The notes below the pieces were generated by a model. It worked only from the letters and a program-made list of their open reading frames with translations. It ran no database searches and was not told the origin of the DNA. Position numbers and translations under genes: made by a program. From positions 1 to 64,000 of the forward strand of contig CAVUAF010000005.1 of the NCBI GenBank assembly GCA_963739375.1: a stretch of DNA of 64,000 nucleotides, read 5' to 3'. This document shows, in pieces, positions 50,511 through 58,971 of the stretch. Position 1 is the first letter of the stretch. Each line of letters opens with the position of its first letter. The DNA is from CAVUAF01 sp963739375. GTDB taxonomy: Bacteria; Acidobacteriota; Terriglobia; Terriglobales; Acidobacteriaceae.

Positions 50511-51272
50511 CTAGGCGGCCGGCCGCGTGGTCCGGCGGTTGGCCAGGACGAAGGAGAGCGCAAACAGCACCGCGCTGAAGCCGCCGAGCACCGCCAGCGA
50601 GAGCGCCAGTGGGAATCCCGCGGATGCGCCGGGATACATCAGGTTGCGCAACGATTCGACGCCATAGGTAAGCGGGTTGGCGAGCATCAGGACGCGCACC
50701 CAGCCGGAGGCGCCGGTCAGGGGAAACAGCGCGCCCGACAGCAGCCACAGCGGGATCATGAACAGGTTGACGATGCCGTGAAAGGCGGCGGTGGAGTCCA
50801 TCGGCCAGGCGATGGCGAAGCCGAGCGCGGTCAGGGCAAAGGAAACCAGCGCCACCACCACCACCGTCAGGAACAGGCGGACGAGCGTGAAGTGGACGCC
50901 GACGAACGGCGCGAACACCAGGAAGACCAGGCCCTGGGCGGTGGCGAGCGTGGTACCGCCAAGCACCTTCCCCAGCACGATCACCGAGCGGCTCACCGGC
51001 GCCACCAACACCGTCAGCAGGAAGCCTTCCTTGCGGTCCTCGATCACCGACATCATGGTGAAGATGCTGGTGAAGAGCACGATCATGATGAGGGCGCCGG
51101 GAAAAAAGTAGTCGAGGTAGTGCTGCGACGAGCCGCCGCGGAAGGAGGTGCCGAAGCCGGAGCCGATCACCAGCCAGAAGAGTACGGGCGAGAGGATGAC
51201 GCCGGCGACGCGGGCCTTGTTGCGGTAGAAGCGCACAATCTCGCGCCACCAGAGGGAGGAGGCGGCGCGCAA
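50511..51272 (-). CDS. ABC-2 type transporter permease
   Basis: A 253-residue six-helix permease: LWWREIVRFYRNKARVAGVI, YFFPGALIMIVLFTSIFTMM, SVIEDRKEGFLLTVLVAPVS, VPFVGVH-type helix 3-4 and WLLSGALFPLTGASGWVRVL. The SVIEDRKEG loop is typical of the family's coupling region. It works with the upstream ATPase. The start is uncertain: TTG at 51272 is the first usable codon, but the frame stays open about 25 residues further up. Confidence 0.88.
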   Translation of the reverse strand: MRAASSLWWREIVRFYRNKARVAGVILSPVLFWLVIGSGFGTSFRGGSSQHYLDYFFPGALIMIVLFTSIFTMMSVIEDRKEGFLLTVLVAPVSRSVIVLGKVLGGTTLATAQGLVFLVFAPFVGVHFTLVRLFLTVVVVALVSFALTALGFAIAWPMDSTAAFHGIVNLFMIPLWLLSGALFPLTGASGWVRVLMLANPLTYGVESLRNLMYPGASAGFPLALSLAVLGGFSAVLFALSFVLANRRTTRPAA

Positions 51273-51362
51273 CGCAAACGACGCGGCGACGGGAGCTTCC
51301 GGTCGTGCAGCCGTGCGCGCGGAAGATAGCGTGGATGTTTGTGTGGTGGCGATGATTCGATT

Positions 51363-52367
51363 CTATCCTGCGGGGGCGGGGTTTTCATCGCTCCAGAAGC
51401 GATGCCCGGTGCGATGGATGAAGACGTCTTCGAGCGACGGTTTGCTGACGGAAACCGACTGGATGTCGCCGGGGAAGGCTTCCACGACGTCGGGCACAAA
51501 GCGGTGCCCCTGGGCGCGCTCGAGCCGCACCTTGCCGTCGAGCACCTGGGCGTCCACGCCGAAGCGCTGCTGGAGGCGGGTGGCAAGCGAGGCAGGATCG
51601 CCGCTGGTTTCCAGCACGATGACGTCGCCGCCGATCTCGCGCTTGAGGTCGGCGGGCGTGCCGAGCGCCACCAGCCGCCCATGGCTGAGGATGGCGAGCC
51701 GGTCACAGTGCTCGGCTTCCTCCATGAGGTGGGTGGTGACCACCACCGTCATGTGCTGCTCGCTGCGGAGCTGGTCGAGGTAGAGCCAAAGGTCGCGGCG
51801 CGCGCCGGGATCGAGCCCGGTGGTGGGCTCGTCGAGCAGGAGCACCGAGGGGTGGTGGAGCAGCCCGGCGGCCAGTTGCACGCGGCGCTGCATGCCGCCG
51901 GAGAGCTTCTCGACGTGCTCGTCGGCGCGGTCGCTGAGGCCGACGCGGCGCAGCATCTCGGTGATGCGCTGCCGCAAGGTGGCGCCGCTCAGACCGTAGA
52001 GGTGGCCGGTGTGCTTCAGGTTCTCGGCGGCGGTGAGCTTCACGTCGACACTCTGCTGCTGATGCACGATGCCGATCACGCGGCGCACGCCGACGGGATC
52101 GCGCGCGGCGTCGTGGCCGAGGATGATGGCCGCGCCGCGCGACGGCAGCATGAGCGTGGAGAGGATGCGGAAGACCGTGGTCTTGCCGCTGCCGTTGGGG
52201 CCGAGCAGGCCGAAGATCTCGCCGGCGGCGACGGTGAAGGAAACGTCGTCGAGCGCGGTGCGCGCGCCATAGCGGTGGGTCAGATTGCGAACGGAGATGA
52301 CGGCGGCGGCGGCTGCGCCCTCTTCGCGGGCGGGGTCAAGATTCGGCGTGATGGCCGAAGGAGTCAC
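51363..52367 (-). CDS. ABC transporter ATP-binding protein
   Basis: A 334-residue ATPase. Walker A is GLLGPNGSGKTTVFR, the Q-loop is GIVHQQQSVDVKL, the signature is VEKLSGGMQRRVQLAA, Walker B is VLLLDEPTTGLDPGARR and the switch His is in VVVTTHLMEE. A C-terminal ~80-residue extension (LVALGTPADLKREIGGDVIV) resembles DrrA-type exporters. GTG start at 52367. It lies 4 bases after ctaB. ABC-2 pumps in this setting may serve oxidase assembly or export; the substrate is unknown. Confidence 0.92.
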   Translation of the reverse strand: MTPSAITPNLDPAREEGAAAAAVISVRNLTHRYGARTALDDVSFTVAAGEIFGLLGPNGSGKTTVFRILSTLMLPSRGAAIILGHDAARDPVGVRRVIGIVHQQQSVDVKLTAAENLKHTGHLYGLSGATLRQRITEMLRRVGLSDRADEHVEKLSGGMQRRVQLAAGLLHHPSVLLLDEPTTGLDPGARRDLWLYLDQLRSEQHMTVVVTTHLMEEAEHCDRLAILSHGRLVALGTPADLKREIGGDVIVLETSGDPASLATRLQQRFGVDAQVLDGKVRLERAQGHRFVPDVVEAFPGDIQSVSVSKPSLEDVFIHRTGHRFWSDENPAPAG

Positions 52368-52370
52368 GCT

Positions 52371-53315
52371 TCAGGATACCGCGCTGAGCATGAGGACGGC
52401 GAACAGCAGCGGCAGATAGAAGACGGAAGCCTGCAGCACCTGGCGGGCACGCGCCCTGCTGGGCGCGGAAGCGGGCGCGGTTGGCGCCGTCGCCAGACGA
52501 TACCCGGTCCAGAAATACGCAGCCCCCAGCAGGAAGGCGGCGGCCAGGTACCACGCGCTGGCCATGTGGAGCCACACCGGCGCCATGCTGATGGGAATCA
52601 GCAGCAGGGAATAAGCCAGGACCTCGCGCGCGGTCGAGCGGCCATCGGGCTCGACCACCGGCAGCATGCGGATGCGGGCGCGCTCGTAATCCTCGCGGTA
52701 GAGCCAGGCGATGGAGTGGAAGTGTGGGAACTGCCAGACGAAGACGATGCCAAAGAGGGCCAGCGCCTCCCAGCCAACGGAATTGGTCACCGCGGCCCAG
52801 CCGAGCACCGGGGGCATGGCGCCGGGAAACGCGCCGATGAAGGTGCAGATGGGCGACTTGCGCTTCAGCGGGGTGTAGGCGCCGAGATACGCGGCGGAGG
52901 TCGCCGCCGTCAGCGCGGCAGTCAGGGGATTGCAGGCCAGCGCGAGGTAAACGATCCCGCCCAGAACCAATACGACACCGAAGACGGCGGCGTGCGCGGT
53001 GCTCATGCGGCCGGCGGGCAGCGGACGCCGCCAGGTGCGCCGCATGAGCAGGTCGAGATCGCGCTCGAAGACCTGGTCGAGGGCGGCGGTGCCGCCGGCC
53101 ACCAGTCCCACGCCGAGCACGGCGTGCAGCACCGACCAGGACAACGCCGGGGTGTGCGACTTGAGTGCGGCCAGGTAGAAGCCGCACCAGGCCGACATCA
53201 TGACCAGCGTGGTAACGCGCGCCTTCGCCAACTCGGCGTAATCGGCGAGCAGGGCGAGCACGCGCGGACGTGCGGCAGGGAGCGGCGAGATCAACGGCTG
53301 TGGCAATGTGGTCAT
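52371..53315 (-). CDS. ctaB: Protoheme IX farnesyltransferase (heme O synthase)
   Basis: A 314-residue UbiA-superfamily enzyme adding a farnesyl group to heme b. The first Asp-rich site is ALDQVFERDLDLLMRRTWRR, with the N/D-x-x-x-D pattern, then RPLPAGRMS. The second is YTPLKRKSPICTFIGAFPGA. A third block is FVWQFPHFHSIAWLYREDYE. About nine helices. The ATG at 53315 overlaps the ctaA stop by 4 bases (ATGA), so heme O and heme A synthases are coupled. Confidence 0.95.
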   Translation of the reverse strand: MTTLPQPLISPLPAARPRVLALLADYAELAKARVTTLVMMSAWCGFYLAALKSHTPALSWSVLHAVLGVGLVAGGTAALDQVFERDLDLLMRRTWRRPLPAGRMSTAHAAVFGVVLVLGGIVYLALACNPLTAALTAATSAAYLGAYTPLKRKSPICTFIGAFPGAMPPVLGWAAVTNSVGWEALALFGIVFVWQFPHFHSIAWLYREDYERARIRMLPVVEPDGRSTAREVLAYSLLLIPISMAPVWLHMASAWYLAAAFLLGAAYFWTGYRLATAPTAPASAPSRARARQVLQASVFYLPLLFAVLMLSAVS

Positions 53316-54250
53316 GCGGTGGCGGGGTGCTCCGTCAGGATGGGTTCCGGGCTGTGGCGCGCCGGCGAGGCGCGGTGAATCTGGATGGTGAGAACGACGG
53401 CGGTCGCCAGCAACAACGCTCCGGTGGCGAGATGCGCGACGGTGGAGAGCACCAGCAGCGATTGTGGCTGGGGCGTATCCATCTGCCAGACGACGCGGGT
53501 CAGAAAGGCAGCAAAGCCGAGCAGCAACTGCGTCAGCAACAGCACGTGCAAAATCATCGCCGGGCGCCGAAGCTGGGGATTCTCGCCCGCCTTGCGAAAG
53601 ACGGCGAGGGTGGTGAGCACGATGAAAATGATGACCAGCAGGGCATTGATGATGTGCGGCACCATGAAGAGGCGAACGATGTCGCCTTCCGGCATGCGGT
53701 TGGCGGCGTGCGGCCCCCACTTGGTCCAGACGTGGCGAAACGCGGCCCCGAGGATGAGCTGGAGGTAAAGGCTGGCGACCAGGGCGATGCTCAGCCCCTT
53801 CAGGCGGGGAGCGTCATGGGCCGCCAGGGTAAGGATGGGCGCGCGCCGCCACGCGCGGCTGGTGAAGAGGGCCATCGCGGCGAGCACGCAAAACATGGTT
53901 TGTGCGAGGGTGGCGTGGGCGGTGGAGATGGCGGGCGGCAGGAAGTGCAGCACGGTCAGGCCGCCGAGCACTCCCTGCAGGACGATGCCGGCTACCGCCA
54001 GTACGCTGAGCACGCGCATCCAGCGGCGCTCGTCGGCCAGCCACGTCCAGACGGCGAGCCCGATGGTCAACAAGCCGACAAAGGCGGCGACCATGCGGTG
54101 CCCATGCTCCCACATCACGCCGCCGACCATGGTCGGCATGCGGAAGGTGCCGAACGAGGTTGGCCAGTCGGGCACGGACAGCCCGGCGTCGTTGCTGGTG
54201 ACCAGCCCACCCGCTACCAGCAGCAGCAAGGTGCAGGCGGCAATGGCCAC
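53312..54250 (-). CDS. ctaA: Heme A synthase
   Basis: A ~312-residue eight-helix COX15/CtaA protein oxidising heme O to heme A. It contains GGLVTSNDAGLSVPDWPTSF, VMWEHGHRMVAAFVGLLTIG with a heme-ligand His pair, VLQGVLGGLTVLHFLPPAIS followed by AHATLAQ, and the second-half HVWTKWGPHAANRM and TVAHLATGALLLATAVV. Start GTG 54250 is the first codon given; the frame stays open further up without ATG, so the N-terminus may be longer. Confidence 0.93.
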   Translation of the reverse strand: MAIAACTLLLLVAGGLVTSNDAGLSVPDWPTSFGTFRMPTMVGGVMWEHGHRMVAAFVGLLTIGLAVWTWLADERRWMRVLSVLAVAGIVLQGVLGGLTVLHFLPPAISTAHATLAQTMFCVLAAMALFTSRAWRRAPILTLAAHDAPRLKGLSIALVASLYLQLILGAAFRHVWTKWGPHAANRMPEGDIVRLFMVPHIINALLVIIFIVLTTLAVFRKAGENPQLRRPAMILHVLLLTQLLLGFAAFLTRVVWQMDTPQPQSLLVLSTVAHLATGALLLATAVVLTIQIHRASPARHSPEPILTEHPATA

Positions 54251-54430
54251 GGCAAAATAATGGAGACTGCGGTGGTAAACAGCAGTGGAATTCAGACCCT
54301 GGCTCCCGACCCCGGTTTCAGGGTCACACCCCGTCTGATGCCCCGAGCGACCCGAAGGAAGCAGAAATTGTAGCAGACACGGCCATGCAAGCCGGCGCCG
54401 CCGGGCCAGAGGGGGATGCGGGCTACGGGT

Positions 54431-54880
54431 TCACCACCGGCGGCCCGCCCCGGCGCCGCGCGGCGCGGGCGGCAGGGGATCGCTGCGCTTGCGCGTGGTG
54501 CGTTCTTTCGCGGTCTCCGCACTGGGTTCGCCGGTCAACTGGTGCTCATGCCAGAGAACGATTTCCGGGCGGCCGTTGTACAGCTTGATAGGGCCGAAGA
54601 TACGGATGGTCTGGCCTTCGAGCTGTTTCAGCTTGGCGGCGTCCTTCAGGTCGCGCTCGAAGACCACGACCACGAACGGGCACTTCTTGTAGTCTTCGCA
54701 GAAATCGAGATACCAGGTGGACTTACTGTGGCCCACATTCACGATTTTGCCGGTGACACAGGCGGGCTCGCCGACGTGGTCCTTCGCTTTTTCAAAGGGA
54801 ATGCACTCGCTCTGAGGCAGGGCGGGAAGTGAGTACAGCAGGACGAGCGGCAGGAGGAGAGGTAGGCGCCAGGACTTCAT
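54431..54880 (-). CDS. Exported OB-fold-like hypothetical protein
   Basis: A 149-residue protein with a signal peptide (MKSWRLPLLLPLVLLYSLPA). A compact ~90-residue domain follows: FEKAKDHVGEPACVTGKIVN, STWYLDFCEDYKKCPFVVVV, LEGQTIRIFGPIKLYNGRPE, IVLWHEHQL. The strand pattern fits small OB-fold proteins of the YdeI/NirD-like exported type. Three Cys may form a disulfide. The tail is charged and Pro-rich. The ATG overlaps the stop of the upstream relic (ATGA). Confidence 0.7.
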   Translation of the reverse strand: MKSWRLPLLLPLVLLYSLPALPQSECIPFEKAKDHVGEPACVTGKIVNVGHSKSTWYLDFCEDYKKCPFVVVVFERDLKDAAKLKQLEGQTIRIFGPIKLYNGRPEIVLWHEHQLTGEPSAETAKERTTRKRSDPLPPAPRGAGAGRRW

Positions 54881-55126
54881 GACGTTGGCTCCATACCGAG
54901 AGCGTCACTAAAGCGGTTGAAGTAATTACAGGCCGACGACGGCGGCGAGGTCTACCATTTTCGCCGTTGTCGAAGTAGTCGCGCAGCTGATTGTCGCTCC
55001 ACCCGTGCCGCTTGGCAAGGCGGTGTTGGAGTCTAGCCAAGAGTAAGCGCGGTCCTACCGGTAATAGTCGCAAATCGCGGCGGTCTGTGGGGCGACCTGC
55101 GACTTGTCGAAGCGGGTGATACGCAT
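54877..55126 (-). pseudogene. Carboxymuconolactone decarboxylase-like relic
   Basis: The frame from 55126 reads MRITRFDKSQVAPQTAAICD then stops at TAG. Other frames contain LAKRHGWSDNQLRDYFDNGE, and finally VVGL plus NYFNRFSDALGMEPTS, which match the end of AhpD/CMD-family proteins. The length is only about half of a normal CMD protein and at least two frame changes are needed. Deletion plus indels make it non-functional, unless much of this is sequence error. Confidence 0.5.
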
Positions 55127-55206
55127 GGCGCTCTCCGCGCGCCGGACGGGGCCGGCGGCGAGCGGGGCAGCGGCGGAGTCGGGGTCCGCCGCTGCTCCGG
55201 CGTCGG

Positions 55207-55551
55207 TTACGCGAAGGCCTTGATGGCCGTGGCTTCGTCGTCCTTGATATCGAAGACGGTGTAGAGCTTGGTGATCTGCAGCAGGTCGTGCACCTTCTTG
55301 GTGAGGTTGAGCAGCTTGAGATCGCCGCCCTGGTTGCGCACCGTGGTATAGGCGCTGACCAACTCGCCGATGCCGGAGCTGTCGATATAGGAGACGTCGC
55401 CGAGATTGAGCAGGATCTTCTTGGTGCCCTTGTTGAGCAGGTCGCGGATTTGGTCGCGTAACACCACGCTGCCCTCGCCCAGGGTGATGCGGCCGCTGAG
55501 ATCGACGATCGTGACCCCATCGACCTGGCGCGTGCTGGTTTTCATCGTCAC
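55207..55551 (-). CDS. STAS-domain anti-sigma factor antagonist
   Basis: A 114-residue SpoIIAA/RsbV-like protein. The core is VDGVTIVDLSGRITLGEGSV, ILLNLGDVSYIDSSGIGELV with the phosphorylatable Ser in D-S-S-G, and GDLKLLNLTKKVHDLLQITK. Unphosphorylated it would bind its kinase and free a target protein. The start (55551, or 55545) overlaps the kinase stop by 4 bases. Confidence 0.93.
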   Translation of the reverse strand: MTMKTSTRQVDGVTIVDLSGRITLGEGSVVLRDQIRDLLNKGTKKILLNLGDVSYIDSSGIGELVSAYTTVRNQGGDLKLLNLTKKVHDLLQITKLYTVFDIKDDEATAIKAFA

Positions 55552-55988
55552 TGTGAACCCTCCTTGGTGGCCGCGTCGCCGCGGTGCTTGATCAACGTAA
55601 TTTCCGTGCCGGGATGAAGCTCGCGAAAATGAACTTCGTCCATGAAGGCCTTGATGAGGAAAATGCCGCGTCCGCTGTTGCGGAGCAGGTTTTCCGGGGC
55701 CAGCGGGTCGGGAATGTTGGCGGGATCGAGCCCGCGGCCCTGGTCGGCAATGCGAATCACCAGCGAACCGGCGCTGGTGTCAAACCCGACGGTCATCTTC
55801 TTGCCGGGATCATAGGCGTTGCCGTGCAGCACGGCATTGACCGCGGCCTCGCGCACCGCCATGGCGATGCGGTGCCGCTCCTCGGCGTCGAAGCCGGTGT
55901 CGATGGCGAACTTGTCGGCGATCTGCTCGACCGTGTTCACGCTCTCCAGCGTGGAGTCGAGGGTGTAGAAAACGGGTTTCCCGGTCAT
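55548..55988 (-). CDS. RsbW-like anti-sigma serine kinase (HATPase)
   Basis: A 146-residue GHKL ATPase. The N-box is MAVREAAVNAVLHGNAYDPG, G1 is IRIADQGRGLDP, and G2 is NSGRGIFLIKAFMDEV. ATG at 55988 is preferred; longer frames upstream lack family sequence. It forms a coupled partner-switch pair with the STAS gene, in which the kinase phosphorylates the STAS Ser. No matching sigma factor is next to it. Confidence 0.92.
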   Translation of the reverse strand: MTGKPVFYTLDSTLESVNTVEQIADKFAIDTGFDAEERHRIAMAVREAAVNAVLHGNAYDPGKKMTVGFDTSAGSLVIRIADQGRGLDPANIPDPLAPENLLRNSGRGIFLIKAFMDEVHFRELHPGTEITLIKHRGDAATKEGSQ

Positions 55989-56269
55989 CTTCAAAAATGC
56001 CCTGTCCTCTAGCCTCCCCGCGTGGTGGCGCCCGCGCCGGGAGGTCGACCTCGCCAGCCCGCCCAAAGCCGGAAGCAACGATGGCAATGCGAAGTGCGCA
56101 GTTTGCCTATCGCGTGGTGAAAAGTCAAACATGAGGTGAAGAGCCGGCGGCGAGACGCGAGCGCCGCTCGCCTACCCAGACACCGCGAGATGCGGCAGAG
56201 TTCCGCAAAAAGCCGGCGGAACCTGCCCCACGGCTGGATTCGCCGCTCCCGCCGCTGTATTCTCCGGCC

Positions 56270-57514
56270 ATGCACACGTTGGCCCTCACCGAACTGCTGG
56301 GTGCGCGGGTCCTCGATGCCGGGGGCGCGGTGGGCGGCTGGGTGCGCGAGGTGGCGGTGGCCCCGCAGGACGATCCCGACCACGTGGCCGCGCTGGTGGT
56401 GAGAACCCGTAGCGGCGACCGGGTGCTGGCGGCGCAGGCGGTGGAAATGCTGGAGGGACGAGCGGTGCGGACGCGCCTGCCGCAGGCGGAGTGGCCGCTC
56501 TACGCCTCGTCGGAAGGCCTGCTGCTGCTGGGGCGCGACCTGCTGGACCAGCAGATCATCGACGTGCATGGCCGCAAGCTGGTGCGCGTCAACGACGCGG
56601 AGCTGGTGGAAGAGCGCACCAATTCTCACCTGGCGATCAAGGTGGCGGCGGTAGACGTGGGGGCGCGCGGCGCGCTGCGACGCCTGCTGAAAGGGCTGTT
56701 GCCGGCCAGTTGGCTGCGCCGGCTGGTGAGCCGCATTCCCGCCAAGAGCATCCCCTGGGACTTCGTGGACCTGATCGAAACCGATCCGTCACGCCGGGTG
56801 AAGCTGAAGATTTCGCTGGAGGGCCTGGCCACGATGCATCCCGCCGAAATCGCCGACATCGTGGAAGAGCTGGCGCCGGCGGAGCGGGAGGCGGTGTTCG
56901 AGACGCTCGACGAGGAGGTGGCCGCGGAGACGCTGGAGGAAGTGAATCCCAAGCTGCAAGCCTCGATTGTGTCGTCGCTCGATTCCGACAAGGCCGCCGA
57001 CATCGTGGAAGAAATGAACCCCGACGCCGCAGCCGACCTGCTGGGCGACCTCTCCCCCGAGCAGCAGGAAGAGATCCTGGAAGAGATGGAGCCGGCGGAG
57101 CGGGACGAGGTGACCGAACTCCTCAGCCACGGGGAGAACACAGCGGCCGGGCGCATGACCACCGAGTTCCTGGCGCTGCCGCCGGAGGCGACGGTGGGCG
57201 AGGCCCACGCCCAGCTGCGGCGGTTTGAAGGGGAGATCGAGGGGGTCAGCTCGGTGTTCCTGACCGACGCCGCGGGCAAGCTGCTGGGGGCAGTGCCGCT
57301 GGCCCGGCTGCTGCTGGCGGCGCCCACGGAGCCGCTCAAGAACCTGAGCGTCGAGCGCGTCATCTCCTGCGGCGAGAGTACCAGCCAGCGCGAGGTCGCC
57401 GAGACCTTCGATAAATACAACCTGCTCTCCCTGCCGGTGGTGGACGACTCCGGCGTGCTGACCGGGGTGATCACGGCCGACGACGTGATCAGCCTGCTGC
57501 GGTCCAAAATCTAG
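56270..57514 (+). CDS. MgtE-type intracellular sensor (PRC-like, MgtE_N, CBS pair) without channel
   Basis: A 414-residue soluble protein. Residues 1-170 form two PRC-barrel-like units (GARVLDAGGAVGGWVREVAV; LLDQQIIDVHGRKLVRVNDA). Residues 175-285 are an MgtE N-terminal helical domain (MHPAEIADIVEELAPAEREA, NPDAAADLLGDLSPEQQEEI). Residues 285-414 are a CBS pair (MTTEFLALPPEATVGEAHAQ; VVDDSGVLTGVITADDVISL). The five-helix Mg2+ channel of MgtE is missing. In MgtE these domains sense Mg2+. The next gene, 86 bases on, is an NRAMP-related transporter it may regulate. Confidence 0.88.
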   Translation: MHTLALTELLGARVLDAGGAVGGWVREVAVAPQDDPDHVAALVVRTRSGDRVLAAQAVEMLEGRAVRTRLPQAEWPLYASSEGLLLLGRDLLDQQIIDVHGRKLVRVNDAELVEERTNSHLAIKVAAVDVGARGALRRLLKGLLPASWLRRLVSRIPAKSIPWDFVDLIETDPSRRVKLKISLEGLATMHPAEIADIVEELAPAEREAVFETLDEEVAAETLEEVNPKLQASIVSSLDSDKAADIVEEMNPDAAADLLGDLSPEQQEEILEEMEPAERDEVTELLSHGENTAAGRMTTEFLALPPEATVGEAHAQLRRFEGEIEGVSSVFLTDAAGKLLGAVPLARLLLAAPTEPLKNLSVERVISCGESTSQREVAETFDKYNLLSLPVVDDSGVLTGVITADDVISLLRSKI

Positions 57515-57557
57515 GTTGCAAGTTCCGCAATTCGGCAGTTCCGCAATTCCGCAATCC
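57512..57557. repeat. Short-period repeat (GTTCCGCAATTCGGC units)
   Basis: AAGTTCCGCAATTCGGCAG followed by TTCCGCAATTCCGCAATCC between the sensor and transporter genes. It does not form a clear terminator. Confidence 0.6.
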
Positions 57558-57600
57558 AATTTATTCTGGTCGGCTGCGCATCCTCCTACGACCGTGACCG

Positions 57601-58857
57601 ATGAAGGCTGGCAAGTTCTGGAAATTCTGGCGACTGCGGCTGTTCCTGCTGTTGGCCGTAGTCGGCCCGGGGTTCATCACCGCGAACGTCGATAACGACG
57701 CCAACGGCATCTATACCTACTCGTTTGCCGGCGCCAAGTTTGGCTACACGCTGCTGTGGACGATGATTCCGGTCATGGTGGCGCTGATCATCGTGCAGGA
57801 AATGTCGGCGCGCATGGGCGCGGTCACGGGCAAGGGCCTGAGCGACCTGATCCGCGAAGAGTTCGGCTTCCGCACCACCTTCCTCCTCATGCTGGCGCTG
57901 GTCATTACTAATTTCGGCAACATCGTGGGGGAATTTGCGGGCATCGCCTCCAGCGTGGAGCTGTTTGGCGTTTCCAAGTTTGTCAGCGTGCCGCTGGCCG
58001 CCGTGGTGGTGTGGCTGATCGTGGTGAAGGGCACGTACAAGAGCGTGGAGAAGGTGTTCCTGCTGGCTTCGTTCTTCTATGTCGCTTACATCGTGGCCGG
58101 CGTGCTGGCCCACCCGCAGTGGACGGCGGCGCTGAAGGAAACGGTAACGCCGCCCACGCTGCCGGAGATGCGCAACAACACCTACTTGTACTTCACGGTG
58201 GGAGTGATCGGCACCACCATCGCACCGTGGATGCAGTTCTACCTGCAGTCGTCCATCGTGGAGAAGGGCGTGACCCCGCGGCAATACAACACCTCACGTC
58301 TGGATGTGATCCTGGGCTGCGTGTTCGCCGTGGTGGTGGCGTGGTTCATCGTGGTGGCCTGCGCGGCCACGCTGTTCGTCGCCGGGCATCGCGAGATCAA
58401 CGACGCGGCCGACGCCGCGCAGGCGCTCAAGCCGCTGGCGGGACAGTACGCGTACATCCTGTTCGCCGCCGGACTGTTCAACGCCTCGCTGTTCGCGGCT
58501 TCGATCCTGCCGCTTTCGACCGCGTACACGGTGTGCGAAGGCCTGGGGTTTGAATCCGGGTTGAACCGGAAGTTCCGCGAGGCGCCGGTCTTTTACTGGA
58601 TGTACACGGTGCTGGTGGCGCTGGGCGCCGGACTCGTCCTGCTGCCGAACTTCCCGCTGCTGAAGGTCACGGTGCTCTCGCAGGTGGTGAACGGAGTGGT
58701 GCTGCCGTTCGTCCTCATCTACATGCTGCTGCTGGCGAACAAGCGCGAGCTGATGGGCCGCTACGTGAATTCGGCGATGTTCAACTGGATCGCGTGGGTG
58801 ACGACGGTGATCATGATCGTGCTGACGATTGCCATGCTGGCGACCAGCGGGCAATAA
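57601..58857 (+). CDS. NRAMP-related metal (probably Mg2+) transporter
   Basis: A 418-residue, 11-helix transporter of the NRAMP superfamily. Canonical NRAMP Mn/Fe transporters have D-P-G-N in helix 1 and M-P-H in helix 6. Here helix 1 reads VGPGFITANVDNDANGIYTY (D-N-D-A-N) and helix 6 reads GVIGTTIAPWMQFYLQSSIV, lacking the metal-selective Met. That pattern matches the NRAMP-related magnesium transporter branch. The pairing with an MgtE-type sensor supports Mg2+ as substrate. Confidence 0.85.
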   Translation: MKAGKFWKFWRLRLFLLLAVVGPGFITANVDNDANGIYTYSFAGAKFGYTLLWTMIPVMVALIIVQEMSARMGAVTGKGLSDLIREEFGFRTTFLLMLALVITNFGNIVGEFAGIASSVELFGVSKFVSVPLAAVVVWLIVVKGTYKSVEKVFLLASFFYVAYIVAGVLAHPQWTAALKETVTPPTLPEMRNNTYLYFTVGVIGTTIAPWMQFYLQSSIVEKGVTPRQYNTSRLDVILGCVFAVVVAWFIVVACAATLFVAGHREINDAADAAQALKPLAGQYAYILFAAGLFNASLFAASILPLSTAYTVCEGLGFESGLNRKFREAPVFYWMYTVLVALGAGLVLLPNFPLLKVTVLSQVVNGVVLPFVLIYMLLLANKRELMGRYVNSAMFNWIAWVTTVIMIVLTIAMLATSGQ

Positions 58858-58883
58858 CATCACCGACAGCGCGCGGCTAAATA

Positions 58884-58962
58884 ACCTCCCGAGCGCAGCG
58901 AGGGAACCCTACCCTGACCGATACTGTTGGGTAGCTATAGGGCTCCCTCGCTGCGCTCGGGA
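58884..58962. terminator. Large inverted repeat between convergent genes
   Basis: The left arm TCCCGAGCGCAGCGAGGG continues into AACCCTACCC. The right arm GGGTAGCTATAGGGCTCCCT continues into CGCTGCGCTCGGGA. It is a long, nearly complementary hairpin placed exactly between the transporter and Nudix stops, fit to end transcription from both sides. No T run is seen, so it could equally be a dispersed palindromic element. Confidence 0.6.
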
Positions 58963-58971
58963 TGTTCTAAG

